Part shown: one piece after another, positions 1 to 8,846 of the stretch
Position numbering within the stretch: position 1 is the first letter of the stretch
How the letters are laid out: every line of letters starts with the position of its first letter
Source: JBBITI01 sp963735055
GTDB taxonomy: Bacteria > Chloroflexota > Dehalococcoidia > Dehalococcoidales > UBA2162
NCBI GenBank assembly: GCA_963735055.1
Contig: CAVTJN010000014.1
Location: 23,084 to 87,083 of the forward strand
DNA length: 64,000 bases
Reading direction: 5' to 3'
Made by a program: the position numbers and the translations under genes
Notes under the pieces: model-generated
What the model was told of the DNA's origin: nothing
Databases searched by the model: none
What the model saw: only the letters and a program-made list of their open reading frames with translations

Positions 1-126
1 CTTTACACGATCGATCCGGAAAAGGCGTTTGACCCGCTGGTAACAGCCATGCCCAAGCAGACGCTCGTCGAGGTCAGGAAAGCGCCCGAAGACAACAGTG
101 GACAATCGGACAAAGGGAAACCATGA
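1..126 (+). CDS. C-terminal end of a probable molybdopterin oxidoreductase catalytic subunit (partial)
   Basis: An open frame enters from the left edge and stops with TGA at 124-126, overlapping the next gene's ATG by four bases. The 41 visible residues end in a lysine-rich hydrophilic tail after the segment TLVEVRKAPED, as at the C-termini of DMSO-reductase-family proteins. The overlap with a four-cluster DmsB-like ferredoxin supports this, because such pairs form one complex. No cofactor motif is visible in this fragment, so the assignment rests mainly on context. Confidence 0.6.
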   Translation, partial: LYTIDPEKAFDPLVTAMPKQTLVEVRKAPEDNSGQSDKGKP

Positions 127-704
127 TGGGCAAGCAATATGGCTTTTTATTCGATGCCGACCGGTGTGTCATGTGCCACGCCTGCGAACTGGCCTGCAAA
201 GGGACCCGCAACCTTGAGTTCGGCGTGAAGTGGCGGAAAGTGGTCGAAATCTGGCAGGGCGAATTCCCCGACGTCACGCGGACTTTCGTCTCCCTCTCCT
301 GTCTGCACTGTGCCGAACCGCCCTGCCGGGAGGCGTGCTCTTCGGGAGCCATATCGAAGCGGGCGGTTGACGGGATCGTGGTCGTTGACCGGGACAAATG
401 CACCGGATGCGGAGAGTGCTACGCGGCCTGCCCGTATGGCGTACCCCAGTTTGGGACTGACGGCACGATGCAGAAGTGCGATTTCTGTCTGGAGCGTGGC
501 CTGGAACCCGCCTGCACCACACCATGCCCCGCCGACGCGCTTTTTTTCGGTACCATGGAGACGCTTGCCGGAATCGCCGCTGGGAAGGCGGGCAAGAGGC
601 TGCCGGGCGCTGCCGGACCCTCGATGTTCGTGATTAACACCCGGGGGCCTGACATCCCCGCCGGCGGCCTTTTGGTCGGACAGCGCCACGGGAGCAACCG
701 GTGA
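123..704 (+). CDS. DmsB/NrfC-like ferredoxin subunit with four 4Fe-4S sites
   Basis: This 193-aa protein should carry electrons to or from the molybdopterin catalytic subunit encoded just upstream. Four cysteine clusters are visible: CVMCHACELAC near residues 16-26, a CLHC...CREAC group near 61-73, CTGCGECYAACP near 98-109, and a CDFC...C...CP group near 119-136. This matches the DMSO reductase/polysulfide reductase iron-sulfur subunit family in length and layout. There is no signal peptide, so it is either cytoplasmic or exported with its partner. The start is one of two adjacent ATG codons behind an AAAGGGAAA ribosome site. It overlaps its neighbours on both sides by four bases, indicating tight translational coupling. 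Confidence 0.9.
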   Translation: MMGKQYGFLFDADRCVMCHACELACKGTRNLEFGVKWRKVVEIWQGEFPDVTRTFVSLSCLHCAEPPCREACSSGAISKRAVDGIVVVDRDKCTGCGECYAACPYGVPQFGTDGTMQKCDFCLERGLEPACTTPCPADALFFGTMETLAGIAAGKAGKRLPGAAGPSMFVINTRGPDIPAGGLLVGQRHGSNR

Positions 705-1006
705 GCCTGACGCAGAAAGCAGTTGTTATTGACCCGCGCGATAACGTCGCCACGGCCTTAGCCGACCTGCCGGCCGGGGAGACCCTGGCGTTGTCGGTCG
801 GAGATAGGGATATCGCCCTGGAGTTGATCGCTCCGGTCCCGTTCGGCCACAAGTTCAGCCTGACCACCGTGAGGACCGGCGCTGCCGTGGTCAAGTACGG
901 CGAGACTATCGGAACTGCCACCATCGATATCCGGCCTGGGGACCATGTCCATGTCCACAATGTGGTCAGTACTCGGGGGAGGGGCGACCTGGAGGAGAAA
1001 AGATAA
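701..1006 (+). CDS. UxaA family hydrolase, SAF-domain small subunit
   Basis: The 101-aa product matches the SAF domain that forms the N-terminal part of altronate dehydratase (UxaA/GarD). It has the signature stretch KFSLTTVRTGAAVVKYGE and a C-terminal GDHVHVHNV segment. In this family the SAF part and the larger catalytic part are often separate genes, as here. The GTG start overlaps the ferredoxin stop by four bases, and its stop TAATG overlaps the next start, so all four opening genes look co-transcribed. The sugar-acid or hydroxy-acid substrate cannot be told from sequence. Confidence 0.88.
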   Translation: MSLTQKAVVIDPRDNVATALADLPAGETLALSVGDRDIALELIAPVPFGHKFSLTTVRTGAAVVKYGETIGTATIDIRPGDHVHVHNVVSTRGRGDLEEKR

Positions 1007-2166
1007 TGAGCTTCCTGGGGTACGAGAGGCCCAACGGGGCCGCAGGCACGCGAAACTACGTTGGCATCATATCCACCGTGAGTTGTGCCAACGATGTCGC
1101 CTGGTGGATCTCCGGGAAGGTGAAAGGCTGCGCCCCATTTCTCCATGGTCAGGGCTGCTGCCAGACCAAGCCCGACCTCGACCTGGCCACCCGGACACTC
1201 ATCTCCCTGGGCTGGAACCCCAACCTGGCGGCCGTCCTGGTAGTTAGTCTCGGCTGCGAATCCTTGTCTGCTGATGCCATCGCTGACGGCATTGCCGAGT
1301 CGGGCAAACCAGTAGAAAGAATTGCCATACAACGAGTGGGCGGCGCCACCAAGGCAGTGGCGCTCGGGTCTCGCCTGGCGCGAAGCATGGCCGCCGCGGC
1401 ATCGAAGCAAACGAGGCAGGAGTCACCCGATTCAGAATTGATGCTTGGAGTTAAGTGCGGCGCCTCCGATACCACCTCTGGATTAACCGCAAACCCGGCC
1501 GTGGGGGCAACGTGCGACCTGCTGATCGACCGGGGCGGCACCTGCGTCTTCGGGGAAACCACTGAATTCATCGGTGCTGAGCATATCCTCGTCCGGAGGG
1601 CGGCAGGTCCCCGCGTGGCTGCCCGGATCAATGAGATCGTAGGGCGCATGGAAAGGCGGGCCGTGGCCATGGGTTCTGATATGAGAGGCGGGCAGCCGAC
1701 CAGCGGCAACATCGCTGGAGGACTGACCACCATCGAGGAGAAATCCCTGGGGGCGATCGTTAAGTCGGGTACCCGTCCGATACAAGACGTCCTTGAATAT
1801 GGCGAGCGGCCCGCCGGCAAAGGGTTGTTCATAGTGGACACGCCCGGCCGGGAACCCGAGTTCCTCACCGCACTGGCTGCCGCGGGAGTTCAAGTGATCG
1901 CCTTCACCACCGGTTTGGGGGCGCCCCAGGGCTTTCCTTTTGTCCCTGTCATCAAGATCACCGGCAACCCTGGAACCTACCAGAACCTGTCAGAGCACAT
2001 CGACGCGTTCGTCGATTTGGGAGATAAGGCAGGCTTCCAGTGCGGACAAGCCGGGGGAGCCCTGTTCGATAGGGTCCTGGAGGTTGCATCCGGTGCGCCC
2101 ACCAAGGCGGAGAAGATCCGGTACGGTAACTTCCCCAACATATTCAGCATCGGTCCGGTGCTGTAA
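1006..2166 (+). CDS. UxaA family hydrolase, catalytic large subunit
   Basis: This 386-aa protein matches the C-terminal catalytic portion of altronate/galactarate dehydratases. Typical segments are LGYERPNGAAGTRN at the N-terminus, HGQGCCQ near residue 47 with cysteines likely to bind metal, KCGASDTTSG near 147, and a C-terminal block TPGREPEFLTALAAAG followed by FTTGLGAPQG. The family dehydrates sugar acids and related 2,3-dihydroxy acids with iron. It is translationally coupled to the SAF subunit. Being downstream of a redox enzyme and upstream of a MATE exporter is not diagnostic of a pathway. Confidence 0.9.
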   Translation: MSFLGYERPNGAAGTRNYVGIISTVSCANDVAWWISGKVKGCAPFLHGQGCCQTKPDLDLATRTLISLGWNPNLAAVLVVSLGCESLSADAIADGIAESGKPVERIAIQRVGGATKAVALGSRLARSMAAAASKQTRQESPDSELMLGVKCGASDTTSGLTANPAVGATCDLLIDRGGTCVFGETTEFIGAEHILVRRAAGPRVAARINEIVGRMERRAVAMGSDMRGGQPTSGNIAGGLTTIEEKSLGAIVKSGTRPIQDVLEYGERPAGKGLFIVDTPGREPEFLTALAAAGVQVIAFTTGLGAPQGFPFVPVIKITGNPGTYQNLSEHIDAFVDLGDKAGFQCGQAGGALFDRVLEVASGAPTKAEKIRYGNFPNIFSIGPVL

Positions 2167-2251
2167 CCGCCTGCCGTCGATCCGATAACCAATGGCGCCG
2201 GCCGGACCGCGATACCATCGCCTCGATCCAGGGAGTACCCAACTGCGAGAC

Positions 2252-3634
2252 ATGGACAAAGGGAACATCGCCGCCAGGGCACCTGGCGCCGCCGCGCGGG
2301 ACTGGACCCGGGGCAGTACATTTGGCAATCTGCTCCGGCTGTCCTGGCCCATTGTCTTGAGTTTCGGTATCTACACCATCGGCTCCATCGTTGACATGAT
2401 TTGGATCGGCCGGCTCGGGTCCGAGTACATCGCCGCGGTCGGCGCCGCCGGGATGGCCCTCTGGCTGGCCTTGTCCGTCGGAATGGGGTTTACGGTAGGC
2501 GCCAGGGCCCTTGTGGCGCGCTTCATCGGCGCCGCCGACCTGGAAGGAGCCAATCATGTCGCCCGGCAAGCCATCCTTGTCGTCGGCTTGTACGGCATTC
2601 TCGTCGCGGTCGCTGCCGCGGCGCTGGCGGAGCCGATTATGCGCCTCATTGGTGTCGAGGAGGCGGTGGTGGTGAAGGGCGGGGCTTACCTGCGCATCTG
2701 CGCCTTCAGCGCGATACCTACTTCGATCTGGATAATGGTGGAGGCGTTGATGCAGGCCTCAGGCGACGCCGTCCGCCCGCTCCTGATGACGGTCGCCGCC
2801 AAGATCACGCACCTTACTGTCGAACCGCTGTTGATCTTCGGTTGGGGGATCTTCCCGACGCTGGGCATTCAAGGGGCAGCGATCACGTTGGTGGTGACCG
2901 AGGGTATCGGCATGGCGTCAGGGCTGTGGATCATGCATTCCGGTCGTACCCGGCTCCGCCTCAGCCTGACCGGAATGCGAATTGACACGAAGACCGTCTG
3001 GCGGATGGTCAAGATCGGCATTCCGGCGACACTGTTTAACGCCCAGGGGAGCTTCGGGGCATTGGTCTTGATGCGCTTGATCGCTCCTTTCGGCACCCTT
3101 CCCGTAGCTGCCCACAGCCTGTGCCTGAGAGTGGAGGGCCTGATCCTGATGCCCACCGTGGGTGTTTCGCTGGCCGCCGGCGTGCTCGTGGGGCAGAATC
3201 TGGGGGCCCGTCAGCCGGAGCGGGCTGAAAGAGGCGCTCGTCTGGCGATCGGCCTGGTCGAGGGATTCACCGCCGTGGCCGCCATGGCAATCGCCGTCTG
3301 GGCCCCGAATATCGTCATGATATTTGACCCCGAACCGGACCTGGTCGAGATAACCAGTGTTTTTCTCCGAATTGCCGCCGCCGGCTACCTGATCGTCGGT
3401 GTTTCCACGGTGCTTCAGAATTGTCTTAACGGCGCCGGGGATACCCTGCCGCCGACGCTGATCACACTGCTGGCAACCTGGATAGTGCAGATCCCGCTGG
3501 CCTTTGTGCTCACTTCATCGACCAGTCTCGGCGCCTATGGTGTGCGCTGGGCAATCGTCGCCGGATGGGTGGTATCGGCGGCCGCCTATGCTGTCTATTT
3601 CAGCCTCGGCAAGTGGAAGCACAAGAGAGTGTGA
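2252..3634 (+). CDS. MATE family multidrug/metabolite efflux transporter
   Basis: The protein has about 12 hydrophobic helices and the internal two-fold repeat of MATE/NorM carriers, which export cationic compounds in exchange for Na+ or H+. Recognisable pieces are SWPIVLSFGIYTIGSIVDMI at the start of helix 1, LMQASGDAVRPLL near helix 5 and VGQNLGARQPERAERGA between the two halves. I place the start at the ATG at 2252, not the upstream in-frame ATG at 2192, because the extra 20 residues are unlike the family. About 85 bases separate it from the UxaA gene. The substrate is unknown. Confidence 0.9.
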   Translation: MDKGNIAARAPGAAARDWTRGSTFGNLLRLSWPIVLSFGIYTIGSIVDMIWIGRLGSEYIAAVGAAGMALWLALSVGMGFTVGARALVARFIGAADLEGANHVARQAILVVGLYGILVAVAAAALAEPIMRLIGVEEAVVVKGGAYLRICAFSAIPTSIWIMVEALMQASGDAVRPLLMTVAAKITHLTVEPLLIFGWGIFPTLGIQGAAITLVVTEGIGMASGLWIMHSGRTRLRLSLTGMRIDTKTVWRMVKIGIPATLFNAQGSFGALVLMRLIAPFGTLPVAAHSLCLRVEGLILMPTVGVSLAAGVLVGQNLGARQPERAERGARLAIGLVEGFTAVAAMAIAVWAPNIVMIFDPEPDLVEITSVFLRIAAAGYLIVGVSTVLQNCLNGAGDTLPPTLITLLATWIVQIPLAFVLTSSTSLGAYGVRWAIVAGWVVSAAAYAVYFSLGKWKHKRV

Positions 3635-3675
3635 CGGTCCCGCCTTTCCTCGACCGCAGCCGGAGACGCCGTTCT

Positions 3676-4677
3676 TCAAGTGAGGGGTTTCTTCGGTTGC
3701 ACTCCCTTATTCACCAGGTTCTTCGGCCATTTGCCGCTGAGCACGCTGGCCGCCTCTTGCCCCACGCTGCGCCGCATACGGACTACCGATGCATCTGAGT
3801 AGTAGGCCGCGTGCGGGGTCACCATGACATTGTCCATCTTGAGCAGTGGATTCGTCGCCACCGGCGGCTCCTTCTCCAGGACGTCGATTCCGGCGCCGGC
3901 AATCCACTTCTCCCGCAGCGCTCTGATGAGCGCCTCCTCATCGACCACTGGGCCACGCGAGGTATTGATCAAATAGGCGGTTGGTTTCATCATGCGCAAC
4001 TCGTTCTCGCCGATCATGTGGCGCGTCTCCCCGTTCAGCGGCGTGTGCAACGAGATGTAGTCCGACTTCTTGAGCAGGTCAGCCAGAGGAACCAGGTCGA
4101 TACCGGCATCGAGGCCGACACTCGGGTCCAGGTACGGGTCGTAGCCGATTATTTCAACGCCAAAGCACCTGGCTTTTCTGGCTACCATCCGGCCGATGTT
4201 GCCGCAACCAACCACACCAAAGGTCTGCCCGACGATGGGACCCATCGGAGCGATGTGGGCGCCGGTGTACGCCCAATTGCCCTGCCTTGTCATACTGCTC
4301 AGGACCGGCAACCGGCGGGCGCAGCACAGGAACAGGGCAATCGCGTGGTTCGAGACTTCGTCAAAACAATAGTCGGGGATGTTGACCACCAGGACGTGGT
4401 TGTCGGTGGCCGCCTCCACGTCGATCGTATCGTAGCCGATACCGTAGCGGACTACGACCTGGAGTCGGGGTAGGTTCTCCAGCACCAGCCGTGACATTCT
4501 GACCCCCGTGGTGATGATGGCGTCGGCCTCTTTGGCTTTCGCTATAGTCTCATCTTCGCTGTCGCTATCGACCGAAATCAGTTCGGCGCCGACCCTGTTT
4601 ATCTCCTCAGTCTCTTCAACGCCAGGCGAACGGTCAACGTTCCTGTCAACACGGTAGACCTTCAGTTTGTTCTCCAT
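3676..4677 (-). CDS. D-isomer specific 2-hydroxyacid dehydrogenase (CtBP/phosphoglycerate dehydrogenase type)
   Basis: The 333-aa NAD-dependent oxidoreductase shows the Rossmann motif VVGCGNIGRM near residue 150. Its catalytic set is arginine in NTSRGPVVDE, glutamate near GIDVLEKEP and histidine in VTPHAAYYS. It resembles C-terminal-binding-protein type dehydrogenases more than SerA, since no ACT domain follows. It would interconvert a 2-hydroxy acid and 2-oxo acid. The start at 4677 is chosen because the 13 residues upstream of MENKLKV are not family-like. It is divergent from the enolase-superfamily gene across a 380-bp region with three 20-bp iterons, suggesting shared control of hydroxy-acid catabolism. 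Confidence 0.9.
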   Translation of the reverse strand: MENKLKVYRVDRNVDRSPGVEETEEINRVGAELISVDSDSEDETIAKAKEADAIITTGVRMSRLVLENLPRLQVVVRYGIGYDTIDVEAATDNHVLVVNIPDYCFDEVSNHAIALFLCCARRLPVLSSMTRQGNWAYTGAHIAPMGPIVGQTFGVVGCGNIGRMVARKARCFGVEIIGYDPYLDPSVGLDAGIDLVPLADLLKKSDYISLHTPLNGETRHMIGENELRMMKPTAYLINTSRGPVVDEEALIRALREKWIAGAGIDVLEKEPPVATNPLLKMDNVMVTPHAAYYSDASVVRMRRSVGQEAASVLSGKWPKNLVNKGVQPKKPLT

Positions 4678-4765
4678 CTTTGTCCTTTTCAAGAACAAGA
4701 GTTCAGGGCAAATCAACCTGCTCCAAACAGATGTGCCGCCGGAGACCGCAAATGGCAGCCGGGTT

Positions 4766-4825
4766 TGACCGCTGGCAGTCGAGCCTGACCGCGAGTGGTC
4801 GATCTTGACCGCGAGTAGTATAGCT
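4766..4825. promoter_or_regulatory. Three tandem 20-bp iterons in a divergent promoter region
   Basis: TGACCGC recurs at exactly 4766, 4786 and 4806, giving three adjoining 20-bp units. Units two and three share TGACCGCGAGTNGT. The spacing is close to two helical turns, so a bound regulator would sit on one DNA face. The array lies between the divergent dehydrogenase (start 4677) and dehydratase (start 5058). The rest of 4678-5057 holds no convincing gene. The operator role is inferred. Confidence 0.5.
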
Positions 4826-5057
4826 CTTTTCCGGGCATCCGCAACACGCCGTCAGATCGGGCCGGCGCGAAAGTCCGTTGGCTGGATGGATAACCAGCCC
4901 GCACCATCTCGGGAGCGAAAATTCCCGTGTTCGCTCTGTGGGAGAACTCTTGACGCAAGAGCGACGATGCCCTATAGTCTGCTCGAAACACACCCGTAGT
5001 CTTGGGATGGCATGTCCATGCCGCGGGTTCGATTCTGTCGCGAGGAGAGGTAAGCCC

Positions 5058-6236
5058 ATGAAAGTAACCGGCATCGAGATCTGGGACACCAGCAGTCCCA
5101 TGCAATCGACGTGGCATCCCGTAATCATCCGCGTGAACACCGATGAGGGCATAAGTGGTCTGGGTGAAGTGGGACTGGCATATGGGACCGGCCACTCCGG
5201 AGGGGCAGGCTACGTGAAGAACCTGGCCGAGAGTTTCCTCCTCGGCGCCGATCCGATGAAGACCGAGCGCCTGTGGGAAGCCATGTTCCGGGGCACCTTC
5301 TGGGCGCAGGGCGGTGGTCCCGTCGTGTTCGGCGCCATGAGCGCCATCGACATCGCGTGTTGGGACATCAAAGGCAAAAGCATGGGCCAACCCATCTACC
5401 AGTTGCTGGGAGGCAAGACCAACGACAGTCTCCGCACCTACGCCAGCCAGATACAGTTCGGTTGGGATAAGGACAAGTTCTTCAGACTGGCCAGGCCGGA
5501 AGAATATGCCGAGGCTGCCCGGATCGCGGTGGCCGAAGGGTACGACGCGGTGAAAGTGGACCCGACCACCTTCGACGAGAGCGGCAAACGGATGAGTGGC
5601 CTCGACAAAATACTGGAGAACCGCACCGTCAGGCTGGTCCACGACCGGATCAAGGCTATTCGACTGGCCGTGGGCGACGACGTCGATATCCTCATCGAGC
5701 TTCACTCGGTGCCTTCAGTCACCAGCGCCATCCAGATCGGGCAAGCACTGGAAGAATTTCACTGTATGTTTTTCGAGGAGGGTGTGCACTATCTTAATGT
5801 CGATCTCCAGGACAAGCTCGCCCGCAATGTCAGGATCCCGATGGCCGCCGGCGAGCGTCTCTACACGCGCTGGGGATACCGTCAGTACTTCGAGAAACAG
5901 GCGCTGGCCATGATACAACCCGACCTCTGCCTGGTCGGCGGCCTAACCGAAGGGAAGAAGGTCTGCGACTATGCCCGCGTCTACGACATCACCGTTCAGA
6001 TGCATGTCTGTGGAAGCCCGGTGTCCACTGCCGCCGCTCTTCAGCTTGAGGCCGTGATCCCCAACTTCCAGATTCACGAGCATCATGTCAACGCCATCAA
6101 GCAAGGTGTCCGGGAGGTGTGTGTCCAGGACTACCAGCCGCAGCAGGGGCGGTACCGCATCCCGGACCTGCCCGGACTGGGAGTCGAACTGAATGAGGCC
6201 GTCATTTCGCGGTCTCCGTGTGTCGTGGTGAAATAG
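5058..6236 (+). CDS. Mandelate racemase/muconate lactonizing (enolase superfamily) dehydratase
   Basis: This 392-aa protein has the enolase-superfamily capping domain (MKVTGIEIW start) and TIM barrel. Visible active-site landmarks are the lysine in AVKVDP near residue 163, acidic metal ligands around DILIELHS, FFEEGV and AAGERLYTRW, and a late histidine near MHVCGSPVS. The arrangement suits galactonate/mannonate-type acid-sugar dehydratases, which remove water after abstracting an alpha proton. The start is set by GAGGAGAGG seven bases upstream of the ATG at 5058; the frame is open further upstream but is not family-like. Substrate is unassigned. A link with the UxaA pair as sugar-acid enzymes is plausible. 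Confidence 0.9.
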   Translation: MKVTGIEIWDTSSPMQSTWHPVIIRVNTDEGISGLGEVGLAYGTGHSGGAGYVKNLAESFLLGADPMKTERLWEAMFRGTFWAQGGGPVVFGAMSAIDIACWDIKGKSMGQPIYQLLGGKTNDSLRTYASQIQFGWDKDKFFRLARPEEYAEAARIAVAEGYDAVKVDPTTFDESGKRMSGLDKILENRTVRLVHDRIKAIRLAVGDDVDILIELHSVPSVTSAIQIGQALEEFHCMFFEEGVHYLNVDLQDKLARNVRIPMAAGERLYTRWGYRQYFEKQALAMIQPDLCLVGGLTEGKKVCDYARVYDITVQMHVCGSPVSTAAALQLEAVIPNFQIHEHHVNAIKQGVREVCVQDYQPQQGRYRIPDLPGLGVELNEAVISRSPCVVVK

Positions 6237-6323
6237 CCGCCCGGGGCCTGGAACCCCCAGGGCGGGGCGGCGCCGCCGGTTACCGGGTAGGGTCCGATAG
6301 GAGTATCGGTGGAGAGTATTGCG

Positions 6324-7478
6324 ATGACTTGGACCAGTCTGACATCTAAGAGCAAGGTGCGACTCGTTATTTCGACCCTACTGGTAGCGGGCTCGCTGCT
6401 ACTGTCCGGCTGTGGCCAGGACAATTCGTTGTTGGACCCGACGAAATCGACCCCGGCCATCCCCTCGAACTCGAAGACTCCGGGTGCCACCAGCACGACG
6501 CCTGCGACCAGTCCGAAAGGCTCGGGAACGCCTGTTCCGGCCGACGCGAATAAGCCAGGCTCGCCGTCAAGCATATCACTGGATATTGAGCTTCCGCCTG
6601 TCCTGGAGACGGTGGAGAGTCTCGTATTCAAGGTGAAGCCCAGTGTGGCCCTTGAGCAACTTCCCGTCAACGCTTCATGGCAGTGGGATTTTGGTGATGC
6701 AACGCCTGTCGACACCAAGGTCGGCAGGACGGAACCCTACCTCACCACGGGGCACCGGTATGCCCGGAACGGTGACTATCAGATAAAGGTCAGCCTGGTT
6801 GACCTGACCACCAATAAGGCGTTGGCGACCGTGACCAAGGGGTTTATCGTCAGCGACATCGTGTCCATCAAGAGAGTCAATCACCTGCAACTCATTTTGA
6901 AGCTGAGCGGGATGACCGAGATAACCGACGCCAAAGGTCTGCCTGAACCGTCCCAGGTCAACATGCGGACCTTTAACGAAGAATTGTTCCGCAAGCAGCC
7001 CTGGACGTTCGAGTGGACAAACGAATGGAGGAGCGGGTCACCCGGGCAGTGGGGCGGCGATGAGATAAAATTCAAGGGCACCTACAACATCGTGCGCAAT
7101 ACCGAAACCGGCGAGCAGACCACTGAATACGCGGTAACCGGAAAGATCACCGTTTCTTCTGAAGGCATCAAATTGGTGGACTACTACTCCACCTCGGATT
7201 TTCGCAACCCCAACTACAAAGGTGGAACTACCGGTTGGTTCGTTGAGACGACTTTGGAGTTGAACCCGATACCGATTACCAAGATATCTGGGGGCAAGGC
7301 TCCCAAGTTCCAGACCCGTATCCAGGGGTACGAGAGCATCTGGGGTTACCTCAAATCGGCCTTTCACCACGAACTGCTGCCCAACGGCAAACAGAATGAT
7401 TGGGGGCCCACTCATGCCCCCGAATTACCGGAGTCCGATTTGCAGATAGTATTTGACTCCTTGAAGAATGCCGGCTAG
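6324..7478 (+). CDS. Lipoprotein with a PKD domain
   Basis: The 384-aa product has a lipoprotein signal peptide ending in LLLSGC, with the lipidated cysteine at residue 30. A Ser/Thr/Pro-rich linker follows, then a PKD fold recognised by WQWDFGDATPV and GHRYARNGDYQIKVSLVD around residues 115-165. The remaining 200 residues are beta-rich and unrecognised. It should be anchored outside the membrane. The ATG at 6324 follows GGAGAG at good spacing and is preferred over the in-frame GTG at 6309. The gene ends convergently with the next minus-strand frame, with four bases of overlap. Confidence 0.8.
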   Translation: MTWTSLTSKSKVRLVISTLLVAGSLLLSGCGQDNSLLDPTKSTPAIPSNSKTPGATSTTPATSPKGSGTPVPADANKPGSPSSISLDIELPPVLETVESLVFKVKPSVALEQLPVNASWQWDFGDATPVDTKVGRTEPYLTTGHRYARNGDYQIKVSLVDLTTNKALATVTKGFIVSDIVSIKRVNHLQLILKLSGMTEITDAKGLPEPSQVNMRTFNEELFRKQPWTFEWTNEWRSGSPGQWGGDEIKFKGTYNIVRNTETGEQTTEYAVTGKITVSSEGIKLVDYYSTSDFRNPNYKGGTTGWFVETTLELNPIPITKISGGKAPKFQTRIQGYESIWGYLKSAFHHELLPNGKQNDWGPTHAPELPESDLQIVFDSLKNAG

Positions 7479-7942
7479 CCCGGTACCAGCTTCACCGTCA
7501 TGTTACCGGATCGGCGAGTATCGAAGTAGGCAAAGGCGCTGCCGTTCTTAGGTTTCCCGCTGAGGACGACGCGCACCCCTCGGTACGTCAGCCTGGTTGT
7601 CTCCTTTTCCCAGTCATCCACCGTGAAGTCAAGGCTGTAGGCGCCTTCGCCTCGCTTACTCAACAGTTCCCCGTAGGTAGTCTCCTTCTCCAGGGTCTGG
7701 GCGAACTCATACGCCACCGAGCCAACCAGCGCCGTCCTGGTTCTAGCCCTGGCTGCGGAACCGGTAAGGCCGTGCACCTTAAAGTCTGAAGGTGACCGAC
7801 TGTCAAGCATGACCTCCGGCTGCAGCGTGGCCACGCCCAAAACCATGGGCGGAGTGGGGGTCTGCCTTGCATGGTTGTCCACCCTACTCCGGAGACCAGA
7901 ACCATCGACCCCCGACCCTTGGGCGGGGCCGAGGTCAGGCAT
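7475..7942 (-). CDS. Hypothetical protein, possibly 5'-disrupted
   Basis: A 155-aa frame of unknown family. The C-terminal 100 residues look like a genuine folded protein (balanced composition, alternating beta pattern, ending TRRSGNMTVKLVPG). The N-terminal 35 residues are less convincing, and another frame carries a hydrophobic stretch just upstream, so a frame change near the start is possible. No motif identifies a function. It converges on the PKD lipoprotein gene. Confidence 0.45.
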   Translation of the reverse strand: MPDLGPAQGSGVDGSGLRSRVDNHARQTPTPPMVLGVATLQPEVMLDSRSPSDFKVHGLTGSAARARTRTALVGSVAYEFAQTLEKETTYGELLSKRGEGAYSLDFTVDDWEKETTRLTYRGVRVVLSGKPKNGSAFAYFDTRRSGNMTVKLVPG

Positions 7943-7991
7943 ACTGTGATGAGTGGAATCAGGTTGGTGAAGCCATCTGCGATGCGCTACC

Positions 7992-8255
7992 CTAACGCAG
8001 TCGCCTCACTTCATATACCAGGATGGCCTCAGGATCTGGGCATGAGATATGGGTGACATCCTTGTCCTTGTCCCAGGGTTGCTCGCCACCCAGCCGAAAC
8101 AGCCTGACCGCCGGGGCCAGGGAGTTGTAGGCTCCGGCGCACATGCCACCCGGCGTCTTCCCGTCGGGGATGAGCCAGCTGTCGCCTTCCTTAAACCCTT
8201 GCGGACACTTGCCCTTGGTCACCGCATGTACTGTCACTTTCACTTTGTAGGCCAT
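7992..8255 (-). CDS. TIGR04076 family small protein
   Basis: The 87-aa protein matches the TIGR04076 family layout: an N-terminal KVKVTVHAV strand, KCPQGFKEGDSW, a central GGMCAGAYNSL and a C-terminal SCPDPEAILVYEV. Conserved cysteines suggest metal or redox chemistry, but the family has no established function. It is often found beside oxidoreductases in anaerobes. Here it sits just before a cupin gene on the same strand and could share its transcript. Confidence 0.8.
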   Translation of the reverse strand: MAYKVKVTVHAVTKGKCPQGFKEGDSWLIPDGKTPGGMCAGAYNSLAPAVRLFRLGGEQPWDKDKDVTHISCPDPEAILVYEVRRLR

Positions 8256-8317
8256 CGGTCACCTCCACTCGAGCCGTCGACGGTTCATTCGGAACAAGGC
8301 TGCGGCTTCACCGGATT

Positions 8318-8803
8318 CTACGGCCCCTCATCGCCCTCGGCAAGGTCCTTCCATCTCGGGTCCGTGGAGTAACCCGACTTGCCGTAGGTGTTTGAGGGTC
8401 CGGTGGTTACGAACACGAAGGGCCGGTCCACTCTGGTGAACTTGAACGGGCAATGGTACATCCCTTTGGGAATGAATATCGCACAGGTCCTGGTGAGGAT
8501 GTGCTTCTCCTCACCGCCCAGCCAGAATTCAACTTCGCCGCCGAGATCCAGTGGGTCGTCAGGATTGGTTCCCAGGAAGATAATATATTCGTCAAAGTCA
8601 TGTTTGTGGGGCTTGTTTCGGGGGATGGTCTCGCCCGGGAACCTCACCAGGTTGGTTTCCAGGTAGAAGGCATCTTTCAGGGCACCCTTCATCTTCTCGT
8701 GAATCCACAAAGTATTGACCTGATAGCTGTCCTTGGTTCGGGGGTGGTTTGGCGGAAAGTCGGTGTCGGTGATGATGAATTTCCCGTACTTTGTCTTTGC
8801 CAT
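8318..8803 (-). CDS. Cupin-fold protein
   Basis: This protein of about 161 residues has a cupin-like centre. KPHKHDFDEYIIFLG provides two histidines and an acidic residue as in cupin motif 1, and TCAIFIPKGMYHCP supplies a later histidine as in motif 2. A mononuclear metal site is likely. The substrate is unknown. An in-frame GTG at 8815 lies directly after AGAAGGAG but with almost no spacing, so the ATG at 8803 (MAKTKYG) is preferred; either is possible. Confidence 0.75.
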   Translation of the reverse strand: MAKTKYGKFIITDTDFPPNHPRTKDSYQVNTLWIHEKMKGALKDAFYLETNLVRFPGETIPRNKPHKHDFDEYIIFLGTNPDDPLDLGGEVEFWLGGEEKHILTRTCAIFIPKGMYHCPFKFTRVDRPFVFVTTGPSNTYGKSGYSTDPRWKDLAEGDEGP

Positions 8804-8846
8804 ATTCCTTTTCACGCTCCTTCTGAGTTTTACGTCAAGTTCTAGT

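Noticed and set aside
147..689. Long minus-strand frame opposite the ferredoxin
   Set aside because: It is the GC-rich shadow of the ferredoxin gene, with no family-like segment and no ribosome site.
5020..5045. GCGGGTTCGATTC resembling a tRNA T-arm
   Set aside because: The flanking bases do not form a T-stem and no acceptor, D or anticodon arms are present.
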